A DNA stretch of 64,000 nt from Rhopalosiphum padi. Lineage: Eukaryota > Arthropoda > Insecta > Hemiptera > Aphididae. The stretch covers positions 8,680,001 to 8,744,000 of the forward strand of contig NC_083599.1 of assembly GCF_020882245.1 (NCBI RefSeq), written 5' to 3'. Below are positions 34,603 to 47,090 of the stretch, piece by piece. The notes under the pieces are model-generated. The model had not been told where the DNA came from. It did not search any database and saw only the letters and a list, made by a program, of their open reading frames with translations. Position numbers and translations under genes: made by a program. Position 1 is the first letter of the stretch, and each line of letters begins with the position of its first letter.

Positions 34603-35263
34603 AAAGGAATTATGTCTCCTACATCTAGATATTCAATAGTTTTTGGGAATTTTACTTCAATATTATCAGTATTTTAGAAAATTAACAGATAATAGACCCA
34701 TAATTTCAAGGAGTTTAGTGTCTCACACCAAGGAAATCAAGCATTTTTGGGGATGTTTGATATTTACGACCAACATTGTCAAGATTTATTGGGGATGTAT
34801 TTTTTCCGTCTTTTGTTTTCAAGGAATATTTTCTCTGAGACAAAGATATTAATCCGTATATGGTAATTTTTGATATTTTTATGAAGATTTCCAAGGATTC
34901 TTGGGGTTGTAAATATTTCCAACTATTATTTTCAAGGAATAATGTGTCCTACATCAAGATATTCAAGCATTTTTGGGGATCTTTGACGATATATTTCAAG
35001 AATTTTAGGTAATTAAATAGTTTTAGACCATTTTTTTCAAGGAATTATGTGTTTTACATCAAGATATTCCAGTATATATGGGGATCTTTGATATTTTTGA
35101 TCATAATTATCAAGGATTCTTGGGGTTGTAAATATTTCCGGCTTTTTTTTCAAGTAATTTGTGTCTTGCACCAAGATATTCAAGCGCATATGGGAATCTT
35201 TGATAAGTTTTATCAAGATTTCCAAAGATTTTTGGGGTTGTAAATATTTCCAGCTATTAGTTT
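34603..35263 (+). repeat. HOR unit 41: 6-mer, 661 bp
   Basis: d-e-f-g-a-b with CAATATTATC and CAACATTG; copy of 26663-27323 and of the start of 31840-32726. Confidence 0.9.
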
Positions 35264-36254
35264 AAAGGAATTATGTGTCCTACATCTAGATATTCAATAG
35301 TTTTTGGGAATTTTACTTCAAATTATCAGTATTTTAGAAAATTAACAGATAATAGACCCATAATTTCAAGGAGTTTAGTGTCTCACACCAAGGAAATCAA
35401 GCATTTTTGGGGATGTTTGATATTTACGACCAATATTGTCAAGATTTATTGGGGATGTATTTTTTCCGGCTTTTGTTTTCAAGGAATATTTTCTCTGAGA
35501 CAAAGATATTAATCCGTATATGGTAATTTTTGATATTTTTATGAAGATTTCCAAGGATTCTTGGGGTTGTAAATATTTCCAACTATTATTTTCAAGGAAT
35601 AATGTGTCCTACATCAAGATATTCAAGCATTTTTGGGGATCTTTGACGATATATTTCAAGAATTTTAGGTAATTAAATAGTTTTAGACCATTTTTTTCAA
35701 GGAATTATGTGTTTTACATCAAGATATTCCAGTATATAAGGGGATCTTTGATATTTTTGATCATAATTATCAAGGATTCTTGGGGTTGTAAATATTTCCT
35801 GCTTTTTTTTCAAGTAATTTGTGTCTTACACCAAGATATTCAAGCGCATATGGAAATCTTTGATAAGTTTTATCAAGATTTCCAAGGATTTTTGGGGTTG
35901 TAAATATTTCCAGCTATTAGTTTAAAGGAATTATGTATCCAACATCAATATATACCGGTGTTTATGAGAATTTTTGACGATACATTTCAAGAATATTAGG
36001 TAATTTTATTGTTTTAGACCATTTTTGTCTAGGAATTATGTGTTCTGCATCAAGAAATTCCAGCATATATGGGGATCTTTGATATTTTTGATCATAATTA
36101 TCAAGAATTATTGGGGTTGTAAATATTTCCGACTTTTTTTTCAAGTAATTTGTGTCTCACACCAAGATATTCAAGCGCATATGGGAATCTTTGATAAGTT
36201 TTATCAAGATTTCCAAAGATTTTTGGGGTTGTAAATATTTCCAGCTATTAGTTT
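35264..36254 (+). repeat. HOR unit 42: 9-mer, 991 bp
   Basis: d'-e-f-g-a-b-c-a-b with CAGTATATAAGGGG in the first a and TGTCTAGGAATT at the start of the second a. Confidence 0.9.
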
Positions 36255-37134
36255 AAAGGAATTATGTCTCCTACATCTAGATATTCAATAGTTTTTGGGA
36301 ATTTTACTTCAATTTTATCAGTATTTTAGAAAATTAACAGATAATAGACCCATAACTTCAAGGAGTTTAGTGTCTCACACCAAGGAAATCAAGCATTTTT
36401 GGGGATGTTTGATATTTACGACCAATATTGTCAAGATTTATTGGGGATGTATTTTTTCCGTCTTTTGTTTTCAAGGAATATTTTCTCTGAGACAAAGATA
36501 TTAATCCGTATATGGTAATTTTTGATATTTTTATGAAGATTTCCAAGGATTCTTGGGGTTGTAAATATTTCCAACTATTATTTTCAAGGAATAATGTGTC
36601 CTACATCAAGATATTCAAGCATTTTTGGGGATCTTTGACGATATATTTCAAGAATTTTAGGTAATTAAATAGTTTTAGACCATTTTTTTCAAGGAATTAT
36701 GTGTTTTACATCAAGATATTCCAGTATATATGGGGATCTTTGATATTTTTGATCATAATTATCAAGGATTCTTGGGGTTGTAAATATTTCCAGCTATTAG
36801 TTTAAAGGAATTATGTATCCAACATAAATATATACCGGTGTTTATGAGAATTTTTGACGATACATTTCAAGAATATTAGGTAATTTTATTGTTTTAGACC
36901 ATTTTTGTCAAGGAATTATGTGTTCTGCATCAAGAAATTCCAGCATATATGGGGATCTTTGATATTTTTGATCATAATTATCAAGGATTCTTGGGGTTGT
37001 AAATATTTCCTGCTTTTTTTTCAAGTAATTTGTGTCCTACACCAAGATATTCAAGCGCATATGGAAATCTTTGATAAGTTTTATCAAGATTTCCAAGGAT
37101 TTTTGGGGTTGTAAATATTTCCAGCTATTAGTTT
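36255..37134 (+). repeat. HOR unit 43: 8-mer with an a/b fusion, 880 bp
   Basis: d-e-f-g-(a/b)-c-a-b, fusion at 36690-36803; similar in plan to 19611-20489. d has CATAACTTCAAGG. Confidence 0.9.
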
Positions 37135-38125
37135 AAAGGAATTATGTGTCCTACATCTAGATATTCAATAGTTTTTGGGAATTTTACTTCAAATTATCAG
37201 TATTTTAGAAAATTAACAGATAATAGACCCATAATTTCAAGGAGTTTAGTGTCTCACTCCAAGGAAATCAAGCATTTTTGGGGATGTTTGATATTTACGA
37301 CCAATATTGTCAAGATTTATTGGGGATGTATTTTTTCCGGCTTTTGTTTTCAAGGAATATTTTCTCTGAGACAAAGATATTAATCCGTATATGGTAATTT
37401 TTGATATTTTTATGAAGATTTCCAAGGATTCTTGGGGTTGTAAATATTTCCAACTATTATTTTCAAGGAAAAAAGTGTCCTACATCAAAATATTCAAGCA
37501 TTTTTGGGGATCTTTGACGATATATTTCAAGAATTTTAGGTAATTAAATAGTTTTAGACCATTTTTTTCAAGGAATTATGTGTTTTACATCAAGATATTC
37601 CAGTATATAAGGGGATCTTTGATATTTTTGATCATAATTATCAAGGATTCTTGGGGTTGTAAATATTTCCTGCTTTTTTTTCAAGTAATTTGTGTCTTAC
37701 ACCAAGATATTCAAGCGCATATGGAAATCTTTGATAAGTTTTATCAAGATTTCCAAGGATTTTTGGGGTTGTAAATATTTCCAGCTATTAGTTTAAAGGA
37801 ATTATGTATCCAACATCAATATATACCGCTGTTTATGAGAATTTTTGACGATACATTTCAAGAATATTAGGTAATTTTATTGTTTTAGACCATTTTTTTC
37901 AAGGAATTATGTGTTCTGCATCAAGATATTCCAGCATATATGGGGATCTTTGATATTTTTGATCATAATTATCAAGAATTATTGGGGTTGTAAATATTTC
38001 CGACTTTTTTTTCAAGTAATTTGTGTCTCACACCAAGATATTCAAGTGCATATGGGAATCTTTGATAAGTTTTATCAAGATTTCCAAGGATTTTTGGGGT
38101 TGTAAATATTTCCAGCTATTAGTTT
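37135..38125 (+). repeat. HOR unit 44: 9-mer, 991 bp; last region I unit
   Basis: d'-e-f-g-a-b-c-a-b. g has CAAGGAAAAAAGTGTCC and CATCAAAATATTC. The last b has CAAGTGCATATG, the form that dominates region II, so the b marker changes one unit before the f and h markers. Confidence 0.9.
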
Positions 38126-38899
38126 AAAGGAATTATGTGTCCTACATCTAGATATTCAATAGTTTTTGGGAATTTTACTTCAATTTTATCAGTATTTTAG
38201 AAAATTAACAGATAATAGACCCATAATTTTAAGGAGTTTAGTGTCTCACACCAAGGAAATCAAGCATTTTTGGGGATGTTTGATATTTACGACCAATATT
38301 GTCAAGATTTATTGGGGATGTATTTTTTCCGGCTTTTGTTTTCAAGGAATATTTTCTCTGAGACAAAGATATTAATCCGTATATGGTGATTTTTGATAGT
38401 TTTATGAAGATTTCCAAGGATTCTTGGGGTTGTAACTATTTCCAACTATTATTTTCAAGGAATACTGTGTCCTACATCAAGATATTCAAGCGTTTTTGGT
38501 GATATTTAATATTTTAACCACGAATTTCAATGATTCTTGGGGTTGTAATTATTTCCGGCTATTATTTTCAAGGAATTATGTATCCAACATCAATATATAC
38601 CGCTGTTTATGAGAATTTTTGACGATACATTTCAAGAATTTTAGGTAATTTTTTTGTTTTAGACCATTTTTTTCAAGGAATTATGTGTTTTACATCAAGA
38701 TATTCCAAAATATAAAGGGATCTTTGATATTTTTGATCATAATTATCAAGGATTATTGGGGTTGTAATTATTTCCGACTTTTTTTTCAAGTAATTTGTGT
38801 CTTACACCAAGATATTCAAGCGCATATGGGAATCTTTGATAAGTTTTATTAAGATTTCCAAGGATTTTTGGGGTTGTAAATATTTCCAGCTATTAGTTT
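38126..38899 (+). repeat. HOR unit 45: 7-mer, 774 bp; first region II unit
   Basis: d-e-f2-h'-c-a-b. The first f2-specific base is at about 38399. c has GGTAATTTTTTTG and a has CCAAAATATAAAGGG. Confidence 0.9.
38456..38568 (+). repeat. Monomer type h-prime (113 bp), representative of region II
   Basis: Starts CAAGGAATACTGTGTCC and has TTTTTGGTGATATTTAATA, TTTTAACCACGAATTTC and CCGGCTATTATTTT. It follows f2 in every region II unit, either intact or fused to the end of an a monomer (112 bp). One related copy lies far away in region I at 10014-10126. Confidence 0.88.
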
Positions 38900-39673
38900 A
38901 AAGGAATTATGTGTCCTACATCTAGATATTCAATAGTTTTTGGGAATTTTACTTCAATTTTATCAGTATTTTAGAAAATTAACAGATAATAGACCCATAA
39001 TTTCAAGGAGTTTAGTGTCTCACACCAAGGAAATCAAGCATTTTTGGGGATGTTTGATATTTACGACCAATATTGTCAAGATTTATTGGGGATGTATTTT
39101 TTCCGGCTTTTGTTTTCAAGGAATATTTTCTCTGAGACAAAGATATTAATCTGTATATGGTGATTTTTGATAGTTTTATGAAGATTTTCAAGGATTCTTG
39201 GGGTTGTAACTATTTCCAACTATTATTTTCAAGGAATACTGTGTCCTACATCAAGATATTCAAGCGTTTTTGGTGATATTTAATATTTTAACCACGAATT
39301 TCAATGATTCTTGGGGTTGTAATTATTTCCGGCTATTATTTTCAAGGAATTATGTATCCAACATCAATATATACCGCTGTTTATGAGAATTTTTGACGAT
39401 ACGTTTCAAGAATTTTAGGTAATTTTATTGTTTTAGACCATTTTTTTCAAGGAATTATGTGTTTTACATCAAGATATTCCAGTATATATGGGGATCTTTG
39501 ATATTTTTGATCATAATTATCAAGGATTATTGGGATTGTAATTATTTCCGACTTTTTTTTCAAGTAATTTGTGTCTTACACCAAGATATTCAAGCGCATA
39601 TGGAAATCATTGATAAGTTTTATCAAGATTTCCAAGGATTTTTGGGGTTGTAAATATTTCCAGCTATTAGTTT
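38900..39673 (+). repeat. HOR unit 46: 7-mer, 774 bp
   Basis: d-e-f2-h'-c-a-b with AATCTGTATATGG and GAAGATTTTCAAGG in f2 and AATCATTGATAAG in b. Confidence 0.9.
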
Positions 39674-40454
39674 AAAGGAATTATGTGTCCTACATCTAGA
39701 TATTCAATAGTTTTTGGGAATTTTACTTCAATTTTATCAGTATTTTAGAAAATTAACAGATAATAGACCCATAATTTCAAGGAGTTTAGTGTCTCACACC
39801 AAGGAAATCAAGCATTTTTGGGGATGTTTGATATTTACGACCAATATTGTCAAGATTTATTGGGGATGTATTTTTTCCGGCTTTTGTTTTCAAGGAATAT
39901 TTTCTCTGAGACAAAGATATTAATCCGTATATGGTGATTTTTGATAGTTTTATGAAGATTTCCAAGGATTCTTGGGGTTGTAACTATTTCCAACTATTAT
40001 TTTCAAGGAATACTGTGTCCTACATCAAGATATTCAAGCGTTTTTGGTGATATTTAATATTTTAACCACGAATTTCAAGGATTCTTGGGGTTGTAATTAT
40101 TTCCGACTTTTTTTTCAAGTAATTTATGTCTTACACCAAGATATTCAAGCGCATATGGAAATCTTTGATAAGTTTTATCAAGATTTCCAAGGATTTTTGG
40201 GGTTGTAAATATTTCCAGCTATTAGTTTAAAGGAATTATGTGTTTTACATCAAGATATTCCAAAATATAAAGGGATCTTTGATATTTTTGATCATAATTA
40301 TCAAGGATTATTGGGGTTGTAATTATTTCCGACTTTTTTTTCAAGTAACTTGTGTCTTACACCAAGATATTCAAGCGCATATGGGAATCTTTGATAAGTT
40401 TTATTAAGATTTCCAAGGATTTTTGGGGTTGTAAATATTTCCAGCTATTAGTTT
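39674..40454 (+). repeat. HOR unit 47: 7-mer with fusions, 781 bp
   Basis: d-e-f2-(h'/a)-b-a-b. The h'/a fusion (40004-40115, 112 bp) is the first of its kind in the window. The a at 40229 starts AAAGG, marking a lost c. Confidence 0.88.
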
Positions 40455-41228
40455 AAAGGAATTATGTGTCCTACATCTAGATATTCAATAGTTTTTGGGA
40501 ATTTTACTTCAATTTTATCAGTATTTTAGAAAATTAACAGATAATAGACCCATAATTTCAAGGAGTTTAGTGTCTCACACCAAGGAAATCAAGCATTTTT
40601 GGGGATGTTTGATATTTACGACCAATATTGTCAAGATTTATTGGGGATGTATTTTTTCCGGCTTTTGTTTTCAAGGAATATTTTCTCTGAGACAAAGATA
40701 TTAATCTGTATATGGTGATTTTTGATAGTTTTATGAAGATTTTCAAGGATTCTTGGGGTTGTAACTATTTCCAACTATTATTTTCAAGGAATACTGTGTC
40801 CTACATCAAGATATTCAAGCCTTTTTGGTGATATTTAATATTTTAACAACGAATTTCAAGGATTCTTGGGGTTGTTAATATTTCCGGCTATTATTTTCAA
40901 GGATTTATGTATCCAACATCAATATATACCGCTGTTTATGAGAATTTTTGACGATACGTTTCAAGAATTTTAGGTAATTTTATTGTTTTAGACCATTTTT
41001 TTCAAGGAATTATGTGTTTTACATCAAGATATTCCAGTATATATGGGGATCTTTGATATTTTTGATCATAATTATCAAGGATTATTGGGATTGTAATTAT
41101 TTCCGACTTTTTTTTCAAGTAATTTGTGTCTTACACCAAGATATTCAAGCGCATATGGAAATCATTGATAAGTTTTATCAAGATTTCCAAGGATTTTTGG
41201 GGTTGTAAATATTTCCAGCTATTAGTTT
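40455..41228 (+). repeat. HOR unit 48: 7-mer, 774 bp
   Basis: d-e-f2-h'-c-a-b; imperfect copy of 38900-39673, with CAAGGATTTATG at the start of c as in the super-unit 10-mers. Confidence 0.9.
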
Positions 41229-42445
41229 AAAGGAATTATGTGTCCTACATCTAGATATTCAATAGTTTTTGGGAATTTTACTTCAATTTTATCAGTATTT
41301 TAGAAAATTAACAGATAATAGACCCATAATTTCAAGGAGTTTAGTGTCTCACACCAAGGAAATCAAGCATTTTTGGGGATGTTTGATATTTACGACCAAT
41401 ATTGTCAAGATTTATTGGGGATGTATTTTTTCCGGCTTTTGTTTTCAAGGAATATTTTCTCTGAGACAAAGATATTAATCCGTATATGGTGATTTTTGAT
41501 AGTTTTATGAAGATTTCCAAGGATTCTTGGGGTTGTAACTATTTCCAACTATTATTTTCAAGGAATACTGTGTCCTACATCAAGATATTCAAGCCTTTTT
41601 GGTGATATTTAATATTTTAACCACGAATTTCAAGGATTCTTGGGGTTGTAATTATTTCCGACTTTTTTTTCAAGTAATTTGTGTCTTACACCAAGATATT
41701 CAAGCGCATATGGAAATCTTTGATAAGTTTTATCAAGATTTCCAAGGATTTTTGGGGTTGTAAATATTTCCAGCTATTAGTTTAAAGGAATTATGTATCC
41801 AACATCAATATATACCGCTGTTTATGAGAATTTTTGACGATACATTTCAAGAATATTAGGTAATTTTATTGTTTTAGACCATTTTTTTCAAGGAATTATG
41901 TGTTCTGCATCAAGATATTCCAGCATATATGGGGATCTTTGATATTTTTGATCATAATTATCAAGAATTATTGGGGTTGTAAATATTTCCGACTTTTTTT
42001 TCAAGTAATTTGTGTCTCACACCAAGATATTCAAGTGCATATGGGAATCTTTGATAAGTTTTATCAAGATTTCCAAGGATTTTTGGGGTTGTAAATATTT
42101 CCAGCTATTAGTTTAAAGGAATAATGTATCCAACATCAATATATACCGCTGTTTATGAGAATTTTTGACGATACATTTCAAGAATTTTAGGTAATTTTTT
42201 TGTTTTATACCATTTTTTTCAAGGAATTATGTGTTTTACATCAAGATATTCCAGTATATATGGGGATCTTTGATATGTTTGATCATAATTATCAAGGACT
42301 ATTGGGGTTGTAATTATTTCCGACTTTTTTTTCAAGTAATTTGTGTCTTACACCAAGATATTCAAGCGCATATGGAAATCCTTGATAAGTTTTATCAAGA
42401 TTTCCAAGGATTTTTGGGGTTGTAAATATTTCCAGCTATTAGTTT
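41229..42445 (+). repeat. HOR unit 49: 11-mer, 1217 bp
   Basis: d-e-f2-(h'/a)-b-c-a-b-c-a-b with starts at 41229, 41333, 41446, 41559, 41671, 41784, 41889, 42002, 42115, 42220 and 42333. Confidence 0.9.
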
Positions 42446-43550
42446 AAAGGAATTATGTGTCCTACATCTAGATATTCAATAGTTTTTGGGAATTTTACTT
42501 CAATTTTATCAGTATTTTAGAAAATTAACAGATAATAGACCCATAATTTCAAGGAGTTTAGTGTCTCACACCAAGGAAATCAAGCATTTTTGGGGATGTT
42601 TGATATTTACGACCAATATTGTCAAGATTTATTGGGGATGTATTTTTTCCGGCTTTTGTTTTCAAGGAATATTTTCTCTGAGACAAAGATATTAATCCGT
42701 ATATGGTGATTTTTGATAGTTTTATGAAGATTTCCAAGGATTCTTGGGGTTGTAACTATTTCCAACTATTATTTTCAAGGAATACTGTGTCCTACATCAA
42801 GATATTCAAGCCTTTTTGGTGATATTTAATATTTTAACCACGAATTTCAAGGATTCTTGGGGTTGTTAATATTTCCGGCTATTATTTTCAAGGATTTATG
42901 TATCCAACATCAATATATACCGCTGTTTATGAGAATTTTTGACGATACGTTTCAAGAATTTTAGGTAATTTTATTGTTTTAGACCATTTTTTTCAAGGAA
43001 TTATGTGTTTTACATCAAGATATTCCAGTATATATGGGGATCTTTGATATTTTTGATCATAATTATCAAGAATTATTGGGGTTGTAAATATTTCCGACTT
43101 TTTTTTCAAGTAATTTGTGTCTCACACCAAGATATTCAAGTGCATATGGGAATCTTTGATAAGTTTTATCAAGATTTCCAAGGATTTTTGGGGTTGTAAA
43201 TATTTCCAGCTATTAGTTTAAAGGAATAATGTATCCAACATCAATATATACCTCTGTTTATGAGAATTTTTGACGATACATTTCAAGAATATTAGGTAAT
43301 TTTATTGTTTTAGACCATTTTTTTCAAGGAATTATGTGTTCTGCATCAAGATATTCCAGCATATATGGGGATCTTTGATATTTTTGATCATAATTATCAA
43401 GAATTATTGGGGTTGTAAATATTTCCGACTTTTTTTTCAAGTAATTTGTGTCTCACACCAAGATATTCAAGTGCATATGGGAATCTTTGATAAGTTTTAT
43501 CAAGATTTCCAAGGATTTTTGGGGTTGTAAATATTTCCAGCTATTAGTTT
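42446..43550 (+). repeat. HOR unit 50: 10-mer, 1105 bp
   Basis: d-e-f2-h'-c-a-b-c-a-b with starts at 42446, 42550, 42663, 42776, 42889, 42994, 43107, 43220, 43325 and 43438. Confidence 0.9.
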
Positions 43551-44767
43551 AAAGGAATTATGTGTCCTACATCTAGATATTCAATAGTTTTTGGGAATTT
43601 TACTTCAATTTTATCAGTATTTTAGAAAATTAACAGATAATAGACCCATAATTTCAAGGAGTTTAGTGTCTCACACCAAGGAAATCAAGCATTTTTGGGG
43701 ATGTTTGATATTTACGACCAATATTGTCAAGATTTATTGGGGATGTATTTTTTCCGGCTTTTGTTTTCAAGGAATATTTTCTCTGAGACAAAGATATTAA
43801 TCCGTATATGGTGATTTTTGATAGTTTTATGAAGATTTCCAAGGATTCTTGGGGTTGTAACTATTTCCAACTATTATTTTCAAGGAATACTGTGTCCTAC
43901 ATCAAGATATTCAAGCCTTTTTGGTGATATTTAATATTTTAACCACGAATTTCAAGGATTCTTGGGGTTGTAATTATTTCCGACTTTTTTTTCAAGTAAT
44001 TTGTGTCTTACACCAAGATATTCAAGCGCATATGGAAATCTTTGATAAGTTTTATCAAGATTTCCAAGGATTTTTGGGGTTGTAAATATTTCCAGCTATT
44101 AGTTTAAAGGAATTATGTATCCAACATCAATATATACCGCTGTTTATGAGAATTTTTGACGATACATTTCAAGAATATTAGGTAATTTTATTGTTTTAGA
44201 CCATTTTTTTCAAGGAATTATGTGTTCTGCATCAAGATATTCCAGCATATATGGGGATCTTTGATATTTTTGATCATAATTATCAAGAATTATTGGGGTT
44301 GTAAATATTTCCGACTTTTTTTTCAAGTAATTTGTGTCTCACACCAAGATATTCAAGTGCATATGGGAATCTTTGATAAGTTTTATCAAGATTTCCAAGG
44401 ATTTTTGGGGTTGTAAATATTTCCAGCTATTAGTTTAAAGGAATAATGTATCCAACATCAATATATACCGCTGTTTATGAGAATTTTTGACGATACATTT
44501 CAAGAATTTTAGGTAATTTTTTTGTTTTATACCATTTTTTTCAAGGAATTATGTGTTTTACATCAAGATATTCCAGTATATATGGGGATCTTTGATATGT
44601 TTGATCATAATTATCAAGGACTAATGGGGTTGTAATTATTTCCGACTTTTTTTTCAAGTAATTTGTGTCTTACACCAAGATATTCAAGCGCATATGGAAA
44701 TCCTTGATAAGTTTTATCAAGATTTCCAAGGATTTTTGGGGTTGTAAATATTTCCAGCTATTAGTTT
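43551..44767 (+). repeat. HOR unit 51: 11-mer, 1217 bp
   Basis: Same plan as 41229-42445; the last a has GGACTAATGG. Confidence 0.9.
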
Positions 44768-45872
44768 AAAGGAATTATGTGTCCTACATCTAGATATTCA
44801 ATAGTTTTTGGGAATTTTACTTCAATTTTATCAGTATTTTAGAAAATTAACAGATAATAGACCCATAATTTCAAGGAGTTTAGTGTCTCACACCAAGGAA
44901 ATCAAGCATTTTTGGGGATGTTTGATATTTACGACCAATATTGTCAAGATTTATTGGGGATGTATTTTTTCCGGCTTTTGTTTTCAAGGAATATTTTCTC
45001 TGAGACAAAGATATTAATCCGTATATGGTGATTTTTGATAGTTTTATGAAGATTTCCAAGGATTCTTGGGGTTGTAACTATTTCCAACTATTATTTTCAA
45101 GGAATACTGTGTCCTACATCAAGATATTCAAGCCTTTTTGGTGATATTTAATATTTTAACCACGAATTTCAAGGATTCTTGGGGTTGTTAATATTTCCGG
45201 CTATTATTTTCAAGGATTTATGTATCCAACATCAATATATACCGCTGTTTATGAGAATTTTTGACGATACGTTTCAAGAATTTTAGGTAATTTTATTGTT
45301 TTAGACCATTTTTTTCAAGGAATTATGTGTTTTACATCAAGATATTCCAGTATATATGGGGATCTTTGATATTTTTGATCATAATTATCAAGAATTATTG
45401 GGGTTGTAAATATTTCCGACTTTTTTTTCAAGTAATTTGTGTCTCACACCAAGATATTCAAGTGCATATGGGAATCTTTGATAAGTTTTATCAAGATTTC
45501 CAAGGATTTTTGGGGTTGTAAATATTTCCAGCTATTAGTTTAAAGGAATAATGTATCCAACATCAATATATACCTCTGTTTATGAGAATTTTTGACGATA
45601 CATTTCAAGAATATTAGGTAATTTTATTGTTTTAGACCATTTTTTTCAAGGAATTATGTGTTCTGCATCAAGATATTCCAGCATATATGGGGATCTTTGA
45701 TATTTTTGATCATAATTATCAAGAATTATTGGGGTTGTAAATATTTCCGACTTTTTTTTCAAGTAATTTGTGTCTCACACCAAGATATTCAAGTGCATAT
45801 GGGAATCTTTGATAAGTTTTATCAAGATTTCCAAGGATTTTTGGGGTTGTAAATATTTCCAGCTATTAGTTT
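44768..45872 (+). repeat. HOR unit 52: 10-mer, 1105 bp
   Basis: Same plan and variants as 42446-43550. Confidence 0.9.
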
Positions 45873-47090
45873 AAAGGAATTATGTGTCCTACATCTAGAT
45901 ATTCAATAGTTTTTGGGAATTTTACTTCAATTTTATCAGTATTTTAGAAAATTAACAGATAATAGACCCATAATTTCAAGGAGTTTAGTGTCTCACACCA
46001 AGGAAATCAAGCATTTTTGGGGATGTTTGATATTTACGACCAATATTGTCAAGATTTATTGGGGATGTATTTTTTCCGGCTTTTGTTTTCAAGGAATATT
46101 TTCTCTGAGACAAAGATATTAATCCGTATATGGTGATTTTTGATAGTTTTATGAAGATTTCCAAGGATTCTTGGGGTTGTAACTATTTCCAACTATTATT
46201 TTCAAGGAATACTGTGTCCTACATCAAGATATTCAAGCCTTTTTGGTGATATTTAATATTTTAACCACGAATTTCAAGGATTCTTGGGGTTGTAATTATT
46301 TCCGACTTTTTTTTCAAGTAATTTGTGTCTTACACCAAGATATTCAAGCGCATATGGAAATCTTTGATAAGTTTTATCAAGATTTCCAAGGATTTTTGGG
46401 GTTGTAAATATTTCCAGCTATTAGTTTAAAGGAATTATGTATCCAACATCAATATATACCGCTGTTTATGAGAATTTTTGACGATACATTTCAAGAATAT
46501 TAGGTAATTTTATTGTTTTAGACCATTTTTTTCAAGGAATTATGTGTTCTGCATCAAGATATTCCAGCATATATGGGGATCTTTGATATTTTTGATCATA
46601 ATTATCAAGAATTATTGGGGTTGTAAATATTTCCGACTTTTTTTTCAAGTAATTTGTGTCTCACACCAAGATATTCAAGTGCATATGGGAATCTTTGATA
46701 AGTTTTATCAAGATTTCCAAGGATTTTTGGGGTTGTAAATATTTCCAGCTATTAGTTTAAAGGAATAATGTATCCAACATCAATATATACCGCTGTTTAT
46801 GAGAATATTTGACGATACATTTCAAGAATTTTAGGTAATTTTTTTGTTTTATACCATTTTTTTTCAAGGAATTATGTGTTTTACATCAAGATATTCCAGT
46901 ATATATGGGGATCTTTGATATGTTTGATCATAATTATCAAGGACTATTGGGGTTGTAATTATTTCCGACTTTTTTTTCAAGTAATTTGTGTCTTACACCA
47001 AGATATTCAAGCGCATATGGAAATCCTTGATAAGTTTTATCAAGATTTCCAAGGATTTTTGGGGTTGTAAATATTTCCAGCTATTAGTTT
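45873..47090 (+). repeat. HOR unit 53: 11-mer, 1218 bp
   Basis: Same plan as 41229-42445, with GAGAATATTTGACG in the second c and T8 before the last a. Confidence 0.9.

Larger units (their letters stand above)
33503..35263 (+). repeat. 1761-bp segment of the e2 group, copy 3
   Basis: Third copy, 7 bp shorter because its h monomer (33834-33940) is the 107-bp form. Downstream of h the offset from copy 2 is a constant 2763 bp. A private change is ATCAATTTATACC in c near 34295. Confidence 0.9.
1..38125 (+). repeat. Region I: canonical 9-mer HOR family and its derivatives
   Basis: Forty-four units built on d-e-f-g-a-b-c-a-b (992 bp). Common derivatives are 6-mers lacking the c-a-b trimer (661 bp), 10-mers with an extra h monomer (1100-1107 bp) and 8-mers carrying a fused monomer (879-880 bp). 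All f monomers here read GATATTTTTAT in the middle and TTGTAAATATTTCC near the end (one unit, at 27.6 kb, differs by a substitution), and g starts CAAGGAATAATG. These are the markers that separate region I from region II. Confidence 0.9.
38900..41783 (+). repeat. Imperfect 1555-bp tandem duplication in early region II
   Basis: Units 38900-39673 and 39674-40228 are matched by 40455-41228 and 41229-41783. Shared variants include AATCTGTATATGG and GAAGATTTTCAAGG in f2 and AATCATTGATAAG in b. The copies differ in h-prime (CGTTTTTGG with ACCACG against CCTTTTTGG with ACAACG) and at the start of the following c (CAAGGAATTATG against CAAGGATTTATG). Confidence 0.85.
41229..43550 (+). repeat. 21-monomer super-unit, copy 1 (2322 bp)
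   Basis: An 11-mer (41229-42445: d-e-f2-h'/a-b-c-a-b-c-a-b) followed by a 10-mer (42446-43550: d-e-f2-h'-c-a-b-c-a-b). The 11-mer carries GATATGTTTGATC and GGACTATTGG in its last a; the 10-mer carries CAAGGATTTATG and GATACGTTTC in its first c and TATACCTCTG in its second. Confidence 0.9.
43551..45872 (+). repeat. 21-monomer super-unit, copy 2 (2322 bp)
   Basis: Same 11-mer plus 10-mer order as copy 1. It differs by GGACTAATGG in the last a of the 11-mer, a change shared with the end of copy 5 near 52695. Confidence 0.9.
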
